A stretch of 39,010 nucleotides of DNA, taken from Phoronis australis (taxonomy: Eukaryota; Phoronida; Phoronidae). Location: contig NMRA01000099.1 of assembly GCA_002633005.1 (NCBI GenBank), positions 960,497-999,506 on the forward strand. The letters are read 5' to 3'. The position numbers and the translations under genes were made by a program. Below, one piece after another: positions 30,914 through 39,010 of the stretch; position 1 is the stretch's first letter, and each line of letters opens with the position of its first letter. The notes under the pieces were generated by a model. The model saw only the letters and a list, made by a program, of their open reading frames with translations. It was not told the origin of the DNA and did no database searches.

Positions 30914-32573
30914 AAGACCAGTTTAAATGTCTTTTCTTCTATTTTCTCGTTTTGGGGTTATTAAATTCACGATTGTGATATGCAGAACTATAAAGGAAAG
31001 TTTAACAATGCTGGCAATGTAATGACGTAACAAAACAAAATAAATGGTGGTTTTAAGCAGATATGAACTAGTCTCTCAGACATGGTCATTCAACTCTGTC
31101 CTATTTTCAGTGACTCAATTTTTTTAGCAATACCAGATGATGATTTGGCTGCGAGCGAGATGATTTCTCTCCATTTTAATTTTAGTTTTAGCTACGAGAT
31201 CAGATAATCGATTTCATAAACTGAAATCGATTTCGTGTCGATGTGTTGCAACGCTAATTTAACCACACACATGAAAAGATAAACCTGTTTGACTCCATCT
31301 ATGTACAACATAGAGACAGCTTGTGTCATTAGAGTGCTTCTCTTGCACAAATGCCCCGAACTCTTGCAGCATTTGTTATACTCAGGCTGTAACTTTCGGA
31401 ATGGAGAGAAACGCATGTAGCATGTTAACTTTTTATTGTCATAAGCGACAGCTGGTCATTGTTGCAAGAGATCTAAAGATTGCATAATTTTACTATTTTG
31501 ACTCGTACCTCAATATAAAGCAAGTATCTGGATAAACATAATCGTTTTCGTAGACTGCGAAATCAATACTGTACTAGTGAAATTTCATGATTAAGTGTTC
31601 AACAATGTCTCCGAATGCTCTGCTGACATCTTACAAGCATCCCAGAACATCAGCTCTCATAGAGATGTGGCCGTGCCAGCTGCGTGGTAAAATTCGAATG
31701 CACCGAGCTCTGATAGGAGAAAATAGGGTGTTCACCTTTGGAGTCTCACCGTCAAAGTTGGCCTGGAAAATCTGCAACAGATGATTCGTCGCGTTGATTA
31801 TAGCGATATTATGACTGAACAAGTCCAGTTTTAGTCTATAACATGGGTATAAAAGAAAAGATGATCCATTAGTAACATAAGCCCAATATGCAGAAAGTGG
31901 TGACGCTTTAGGGACAAAGCGATTTTTTGAAAATAAGTTCTTAAATAGACAAGCAGACGAGTCTTAAGAACAAAACTGATTTCGGTTTTCTCCTTTGACT
32001 TTAAACATCAAATTTGAACGTAAACTGGGCTTACATTTTGTGTACACCTATTTGCATACTGGGTTAACGGTAAGGGTATCACACATTTTGCACCAAATCG
32101 GCCAGGTACATCGTACAGGAGCTGTGAAGGGGGAGAGCGAATTTTTTGTCCATACCTACCTCTGTCGATTGAAATATTACCTGTACATACAGACTTACTA
32201 AGTTTGTGGATAGACTCATTATCTCCCTTGACAGACTCTATCGACATATTTCAGAGAATTGTACTTAAAAGAAATATGACATCGAGGACGTTGTCTCCTT
32301 TTCAAGACAAAAAGAATGATTGTAACAAGCGTGTCATCGATTTATTCTGCTGAAATTGAAAAAAGGAAATGCGTAAACTGTATTTTCTTGTATTTAGGCC
32401 TGTGCGAGGATATCTAAAATGAAGTATTTTTCAAAAACGTTGTTCCAGAGTTTCATTCACCGGTGCAGGCAAAAATAACACGTATGCGCGTGTTTTTGGA
32501 ATGTTTTTAAACATTTAAAACTGTTCATTTTTGTACTTTTGTACTAACCCTTTTGTTGAACTAAATACACGTC
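30914..32573. other. Intergenic, no recognised gene
   Basis: AT-rich. Short open frames (31192-31416, 31587-31784, 32008-32247 and others) have no family features. Confidence 0.4.
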
Positions 32574-32638
32574 GACATGCACCGTTGACATGTACCGTTG
32601 ACATGAACCATTGACATGTACCGTTGACATCCACCGTT
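32574..32638 (+). repeat. 13 bp minisatellite, five units
   Basis: Five consecutive copies of GACATGYACCGTT with few changes. Confidence 0.85.
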
Positions 32639-33484
32639 GCGTGTAACAATTCAAGTTTCACAAGCAAGATATTTTAAAAGGTTGCCCATTTATATTTATT
32701 ATGAATATTTCATACGTAGGCCTATGCGCCTAATTTTGGATAGAAGCGCAGCTTCACAAGGGTGTATGGGCCTAAATACCCTGAAGAAAGATATTGCGTT
32801 ATTGAGGATTTCAAGCATTTTGGTAAAATTCTTTTTGTCTAAGAGTAATTAATTTTCGCCGATTCATTGTGCATATATTGTGCACAGCAATGGTTACTTA
32901 GAAACAAAGGGTGCATTCAGCCAAGAAATTCACATGCAGTTGATAAAAGCTCATCAAGACCCCCGTAAGTGTTACAACCCCATATTCAGCGTTCGATATA
33001 CACGCTGACCGGTGGCCCGAGACCAGTGGATTTGCAGCGGGCCAGTAAACTTTTACATATTGGCCCTATGTGTATGCGGTCTCACATTCACATATATTTG
33101 CTGAAGCTCGAACATTGCCCATATTACNGTTTTTTGGAAGGCTCAAACATGGCTGTATTGGAAAAAAAACGTGGATTTGACGATATTTCCGAAAGAATCT
33201 AACAAACTGATGCGGTATAAAAGCATTTCTGCTAATGGTGCACTGGATTCTTTTTTTCGGGAGTATGAAATTTACAAACGACGTCGTAAAACATAATTCT
33301 TGGACTGCATCTTTTGTAAGCGCGGTGACAAAACCGCAAATCATTTGGTTTCACTTGCGGTAAACAATTCCTTTAGGGGACCAAAATAATGAGTGGATTT
33401 AATCTCACAATTCAAAATTCAAACCTCACCATAAAACCAACCAAATATTCTTAGTGGCCGCCATTTTGCTAGGATACTGCCAGT
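32639..33484. other. Intergenic, no recognised gene
   Basis: A single N at 33128. A YY1-like GGCCGCCATTTTG at 33456-33468 lies just outside the next mobile element. Confidence 0.4.
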
Positions 33485-33490
33485 AAGCTC

Positions 33491-35326
33491 TGATACGCCG
33501 TGAAATGTAACAGTTGTTACATTTTACGTTGCTGGGCCTCTCATAAAACGTAACAAGTTGTCATATTTCATGTAATTGTTACGATTTACTTCGAATGCAC
33601 ATGCGAGAAATGTACCATTGTTACATTTTACGACAGCAGCGTCATATTTAATCATGAGCTTGCAAGATACTTGTCACACGGAAGAAAACCGTTCACACAC
33701 TTAACGCCTTCTTTCTCGGATTGTTTGAATGAAATTCTATCAAATGTGCCAGGTCGAGCTTATAGATGCATGTGTCCCTATATGCTTCACATGTTTTTAA
33801 CATGGGTAGTTTTATGGTATAGTCAAACACGCACACATTACAGTTTCAACTCCACACGAAAGGAGTTTCAAGGATCAGGTAACAAGTTTTCTTATTGTTA
33901 AAGCGTTCTTGCAATCTTTTGTTGACGCTCAGAGTCATAAATCAATTGTGTATCCGGCATTACAGTAAGCATACTTCCCTTGGTAAGCACAACAATGACG
34001 TCGTATTTGGCTAATTAATATTTATCGTATTTCTTCGGGAACAAACGACAATAACAAAATTTTTCATGGAGAATTCAATTTCGGAAGCCAATTTGATAGA
34101 AAAACAACACTTTAAGTCCACGATAGTTTGGTTTATTTCGGCCATTGTTTTATTGCCTTGGAGTCATCGCTAATGACTTGTTCCACACGGAAGGAGCGAA
34201 ATCAATGTCTCTGATGACGACAGGTTCTGTCTACCACCTTAGTTACGAATGACAATTTCTTAAAGACATTGTGGTGAAGGAAGTAAAAGCACGCATTTAT
34301 TTACTGGCAGGTTGACAGATTTTGCCAAAGCAACAGCAAAAAGTCGCGAGTAAAGTAGTGCAGTCTGAATTCAGTTCTTCTTGGCTAACTACAGATGGAT
34401 AAAGTTATATTTACAAACAATACAAGATCAGAAATAATCAATTTTTGAAGTTGGTGCGGGTATAAACAAGATTTTATATCTCAACCTCCTCTTTTCCAAG
34501 AAGTAGACCTACTCTGCAACCACAGCTGTCAAGACGTTCCTCATAATATCGTTAAGGCTGAACATGGGACTGAATCCCTTTAAAATCCTTTGGAACAGCA
34601 CTCGCTGTCCACTATGGAAAGCCCGATGAAAACATTGAGATGATTTTGCAATCTTTGAGGACCACGATGTTTTAGTACTTTGCTAAACATGTATTGTGTA
34701 CATTGCATTGTGCCCTCAATAAATAAATCCAAAAATATCAATAATAATAATAATTATTGTAACGATTACGGGTAATAGTCTGTGGTAATAGTAGTAATAG
34801 CAGTAATGGTAGCAATAGTATTAATAGTAATGTAATACTAATAAAAATGGTAATGGGTAGCCAAACTGATGCACCCAGGGTTTTTTCACAACAAAAAAAA
34901 TCTCAAAAATGGAGTCATTTCCCACAAATACTATCTAAAAGGGTGCCTTTTCTGATTTTTTGGAACAGAACTGTGCGAAAGTGTGAATTTTTGCACAAAA
35001 TTAGTTTCTGAATGGGTCACGTTTTGTATGAGGCCACTGTCTAAACGGGTAGATATTCATTTTTTCGGGCGGCACCCCTCGTCCAAAAATATTATTTTTC
35101 GCGATTTTGGCCATTTCTTTGAAATATGACATTGATTTCGTAAAATGTAACAAGGGTACATTTCTCGCATGTGCATCTGCCGTAAAATGTAACAACTACG
35201 TAAAATGTAACAGCTACGTAAACTGTAACAACCTGTCACATTTTAGGAGACTTAGCAACGTAAAATGTAACAATGACAACAACAGTTGTTACATTTTACG
35301 AAATTGTTACGTTTTACATCGTATCA
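33491..35326. mobile_element. 1.8 kb non-autonomous inverted-repeat transposon, GTAAAATGTAACA family
   Basis: A 1836 bp element flanked by AAGCTC at 33485-33490 and 35327-35332, with tips TGATACG and CGTATCA. Both arms (about 33491-33655 and 35115-35326) contain many direct and inverted copies of CGTAAAATGTAACA, plus a shared block, CACATGCGAGAAATGTAC, in opposite orientation (33598 and 35156). The interior is AT-rich and includes an (ATA/GTA)-rich simple repeat at 34739-34860. No transposase frame is present. Its length and clean ends make it a well-defined family representative. Confidence 0.75.
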
Positions 35327-35410
35327 AAGCTCGCAAGTATACCACACTTTTGTCCAGTTCTGCGCATTTCCATAAAGGTGACGCTGTAATGACTGTAATC
35401 GAGATATTAA

Positions 35411-36737
35411 AGGCGAAGGCAACCTTTTTTCATGTCACTTTTAGCAAAAATAAGGTTTGTTGATTATCCCAGACACAGTTTTCACTTAATTACAGCTTTC
35501 CGTAATTTGATTAATTTCTTGTCCTCTACTCCGGAACTGACGTTTTTGGAGGCAAGAGTTTCGCGCCAATTTCTTTTCATTATAGTCTCACTGTGAGAGC
35601 TGTCGAGTCAGTCATTGTTCTATCTCGGTTGTGATAAGTTCGGTCGTCGTTTGCTTTTGTTTACAAGTCAGTCAACGTGCCACGCTGTTGCTACGTGCTC
35701 ATTATCGTCTCACACGCGCTTTGGGTACCTTGCGTCGCTTTCCAAAGGATGACACACTTCGCCGTACTAGGCTAGCTCGTTCATATGAAGAACGCAGCGC
35801 TACCCGTCCAGGCAACGTACATAGCAGTGGAGGATTACCGAGTGTGTGGCAAGTATTTTCTGCCGTCAGATTATGACAGAGATATGTACGCTGAATTGAT
35901 GAACGTCCCTGCGAAACAACGCCTAATGAAGGGTACCATACCGTCGCTGTTGATTCCCGGCAGTGCCCCGTCGCCAACCCCGAGAAGTGCGTTTTTGAAG
36001 CGAGAAGCCTCACGATCGAGCTGTGGCCACTATATACAGTGACTGGAGGCACTTCCTCTACTGTCACCCGTGCCTCCGAACGTACCCTATTGCATGCACT
36101 TCCGGGAACTAGCAGTGATTCGCCCTGTGCTGTTAGTCTCTAGCCCAGAGCCTGTAAGCAGCCCTGCAGCGATGATGAGTAGTGGGAGTGAATACAGGCC
36201 CAGTTCTACACCCAGTGAAGAGGACAGTTCGTCATCCAATGAACAGATCGGTGAGCCTAAGTTTGATAAGTTTATTGCGGACTTGTATTGGAGCTATTTA
36301 GAAGGTGCCAGGTGTGTGGCGACGGAGTCACACGGCGAGATGTAAGCAGTTTGGGTGCTCAGATCACCCTCCAATGGGAGCGTGTCGTGGACACTCGGGC
36401 AAGTGGGACACTTCTTCCTCTGTACGTGAGACGATAATGAGTACATCTTAGTACGCAGCAACAGCGTGGCATGTTGACTGACTCGTAAGCAGAAGCAAAC
36501 GACGATCGAACTTATCACAACCGAGGTAGAACAATGACTGAATCGACTGCTCTCACAGTCGGACTATATGAAAAGAAATTGGCGCGAAATTCTTGCCTCC
36601 CAAAACGTCACTTCCGGAGTAGACGACGAGTAATTAATTGAATTACGAAAAGCAGTAGATAAGTGAAAAATATGTCTGGGATAATCAACGAACCTTATTT
36701 TTGCTAAAAATGACATGAAAAAAGGTTGCCTTCGCCT
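35411..36737 (+). mobile_element. TTAA-flanked long-TIR transposon, copy C (Kolobok-like, THAP type)
   Basis: A 1327 bp element with TTAA at 35407-35410 and 36738-36741 and matching tips AGGCGAAGGCAACC. TIRs of about 310 bp (35411-35725 and 36425-36737) extend past the first THAP codons, so both ends contain the ORF start. The interior keeps a frameshifted THAP domain, a Ser-rich linker and an LFRRCQVCG block, then re-enters the right TIR without any catalytic core. It is the most complete of the three family members here. Confidence 0.8.
35677..36423 (+). pseudogene. Frameshifted THAP-domain transposase fragment in copy C
   Basis: The start ATG of the family is GTG here (35677). One frame gives GTLRRFPKDDTLRR (35724 onward). 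After a +1 shift the next gives EDYRVCGKYFLPSDYDRDMY and a tail to a TGA at 36040-36042. These parts form a THAP domain in which the usual His of CxxHF is Tyr. After that stop the same frame gives the Ser/Glu linker and KFDKFIADL. A second shift near 36290 restores LFRRCQVCGDGVTRRD and runs to a TAA at about 36434. The C-terminal catalytic region is absent. It reads as a dead, internally deleted transposase. Confidence 0.65.
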
Positions 36738-36741
36738 TTAA

Positions 36742-37968
36742 ATATTTGGGTTTGGCGGGCGTAGCTTTGAGGTAGGCGTTACTACGAGGTTCAGTGAATC
36801 TGGTTTCTAGTATTTGTAAACATGTTGGTAATGAGAAAAGGTCACTAGTTCGGCTAAAGATACACTTTTCTTCAAGACGGCGTCCTATAACAGTTTACAT
36901 TTCTGCGTAGGGGCTGAGAAATCGACTACGATTTCAGGTACCTCTAAAGTAATCCAGAATTTCGAAAAAATTAGTTGAAGAGCAGCACCTTCGGGACACA
37001 TTCTTAGAATGTGTAGGAAGTTTTTTTTCAGAATCTAGGATTGGCTTATGTCTAGCCAGCCAGCCAGCTGTATATTTAGTGTACAGCTTTGCACTAAGAC
37101 TAGCTTATATCTAGCATAATTGGCAGGAAATGGTGGGTTTGGGCAACAGTCAGTTTTGCGTTTCTGGCACCATTTTTCGGAACCTCGCTTTCTATTTCGA
37201 TGGAAGTGAAAGGGTTAAAAATACGAAATAGGGTAAAGTTTCTGCCGTCATATGTAGCGGTTTTGGTGTGATGAACTACTCACAACTTTTCATTTTGTTC
37301 ATTAAACTTCTCAACAGAGATGAAGAAAGGCCCAAAGTCCAGTAACATATGCACTTCACTCAGACGGTTTTGCGAAGTCAAGCGAGATCTACAGAACGTT
37401 CTTTATGTGTCGTTGACCTCTTCTGTAATATCTTTTAGAAACAAATAAATCAGAGTATGTCCATTGTCGAGGGAAATTCAAGATCTCTCAATGCCCAGGG
37501 TTGTGATATTGAAGTATTTGACAGTACATTTACTCTTGAAACGCTTTTTAGTTATAATTTTCAATGGAGAAAAATCCAACATTGTACGTTTAGCAAAAAC
37601 ATAGAGAACGCACCATATCCAAAAATTGCGAATTTTAGAAAGCACTAAAAACTGAATAGCCACTTTGACGCTTATAATGCGGAAAGGACACATTATTTTT
37701 AATCAACGCTTCAACGCTCTTTCTACCGCAAACACTTGCAGAAGAGATCCGCCACATGAAGAAATGTACCACGGGAACTTAAAAATGCATACATTAAAGA
37801 TACCATTTCCTTTACTTTCGGTGATCTGGAACACAGAACAAGATCCACAGATAGAAAGATTTCATTAGATATAGTTCTTGTAGCCAGGTGTAGTGACTCT
37901 TTAGATGGAGATAGTATTTCTATCGATAGAGTCAAAAACGGGTTTCAAGTCTCAATCGTGAGATATAC
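36742..37968. other. Intergenic, no recognised gene
   Basis: Contains a GCCA-rich patch with repeated 'cttatRtctagc' words (about 37046-37118). Short open frames at 37457-37648 and 37665-37868 have no family features. Confidence 0.4.
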
Positions 37969-38703
37969 ATGAACCGATTTACAGCCACTCACACTGTTAG
38001 TGGCGATATGGGGTGGGACTCCACAGGAAATAGATTTAAATTGAATATGCTGCGTCTTTGTAACAAACTAGTAACCACAGGTGATGATAGGTTACTGAAG
38101 AAGGCATTTCTATGGGACTACTATGTTGGTAGAAAGGGTTGGATAGACGGAATCAAAAATTTAACATAACTGGCATGCAATCCTGTTTTCAAAATTTGAC
38201 TATTTGTAACATAGTAGACGCTAGAAATAAACTATTTGAATACGCGAAACATGCTTGGGCTGAGTCTGTTGCAATAAAACCCAAGTTAAGAACCTACGCA
38301 CGAGTTTGTAATTGAGCCGTATGTAAAGATTAATTTATCTTGTTCCGTGCGATCTCTTCTGGCTCAGCTTAGAGCAGGAAATCTCCCATTGCACTTGGAA
38401 ATTGGTCGTTATATAAACACTCCTGTAAGTGAAAGACTTTACTTGTGTTGTGATTCTGATCCTGTTGAGGATGAGCTACATTTTGTGTTTGATTGTTCTC
38501 TTTATAACTCACGGAGGTCTATTCTGTTCAATGATGTTTCACTTCAAATCCCGAACTTTGCAGATTTCAGAAGAATAGATACCTTAAAACTGCTATTTCA
38601 GTATTCCCCTAGGCAATTTGCCATATATGTCAATTCTGCTTTTGCCACTGATTCCATGGCAGTGTTGATGAAAGTTCAATTTGGAAACCTCCCTGCCAAC
38701 TGA
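37969..38703 (+). pseudogene. Decayed LINE ORF2 C-terminus
   Basis: Three successive frames carry parts of the C-terminal region common to many invertebrate non-LTR retrotransposon polyproteins. The first is GDMGWDSTGNRFKLNMLRLC...LKKAFLWDYY (37969-38169). The second is AWAESVAIKPKLRTYARV (about 38176-38313). The third is EPYVKINLSCSVRSLLAQLR, GNLPLHLEIGRY and a zinc-knuckle-like CCDSDPVEDELHFVFDC (about 38314-38703). Two frameshifts and the absence of the reverse-transcriptase core upstream show it is 5'-truncated and inactive. The family resembles CR1/L2-type or related LINEs; I cannot assign it further. Confidence 0.7.
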
Positions 38704-39010
38704 GGTGTCTTCCGATCACGCCACCCTCATCATGTAGTGATCTGGTCTTTCGTACCTGGCCGAGCCGGTGTCTTGATTAATGAGCGTGCAGATTACCTCG
38801 CTGGCTCATGCACCACCAACCAACCCCTCTACTTATATTCGGCTGACATTAAGCTGCTGGCCCGCAAACGCATCCTCGAGCAGACTGCATCCCAACTGGC
38901 TGAGTTCAATGATGGCAGCCGACTGCTCGAAGCCGGTATTATTTATGGCCATGCTGCGAAGAGTCACAAGAAGAGCCGTGCCCGAGTGCTGTCAAATCAA
39001 ATGCTTACAA
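38704..39010 (+). CDS. Partial RNase H-like domain of a mobile element
   Basis: The frame stays open to the window end. VVIWSFVPGRAGVLINERAD followed by YLAG matches the last conserved block of type I RNase H domains (W.PGHxG..NExADxLA), with Arg replacing the usual His. A basic region with KRILEQ and KSHKKSRARV follows. The N-terminal catalytic residues are absent, since the frame begins right after the LINE stop at 38701-38703. It is either a different element abutting the LINE remnant or part of the same decayed copy. It continues beyond the window. Confidence 0.5.

Overview
This is an animal (metazoan) nuclear genomic window, most likely from a marine invertebrate. The reasons are GT-AG introns, one intron-rich secreted GH1 glycosidase, THAP-domain mobile-element remnants, a dense load of small inverted-repeat DNA transposons, and a degenerate LINE tail. 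I cannot name the species. Two stretches are duplicated end to end across single-N joins with a few percent divergence, which suggests a highly heterozygous genome whose two haplotypes were partly assembled side by side.

The only clearly intact host gene is a plus-strand glycoside hydrolase family 1 (beta-glucosidase/lactase-like) gene, 4274-25869. I reconstruct eight exons with consistent splice phases and a 536-residue product. It has a signal peptide, both catalytic glutamates, all the usual glycone-binding residues, a short Thr/Pro/Leu/Lys repeat and a hydrophobic C-terminal tail. Intron 1 alone is about 12.8 kb and is packed with mobile elements.

Layout. 1-99: end of a hAT-like element. 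1483-2391: long-TIR, TTAA-flanked, THAP-carrying element A. 4206-4424: promoter and exon 1. 4425-17265: intron 1, holding an inverted-repeat element (4918-5244), an AAACCTGGT-repeat TIR element with a nested hAT-like MITE (about 6759-7922), a palindrome-rich MITE (9135-9740), the left end of TTAA element B with an 822-base gap (10370-11604), a broken repeat complex (12082-14542) and a dead THAP domain (15253-15552). 17266-25869: exons 2-8 with smaller introns, two of which carry MITEs. 25870-33484: mostly unannotatable intergenic DNA with one inverted MITE copy, one candidate THAP-like exon and a minisatellite. 33491-35326: a 1.8 kb non-autonomous inverted-repeat element. 35411-36737: TTAA element C, with THAP remnants. 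37969-39010: decayed LINE C-terminus, then a partial RNase H domain running off the window.

Nothing here forms an operon-like system. The recurrent theme is THAP-type zinc-finger sequence: three members of one TTAA transposon family, two of them with recognisable THAP-transposon coding, plus two further THAP-like loci. Around it sit several structurally clean but probably uncatalogued MITE families with 5-6 bp target duplications.
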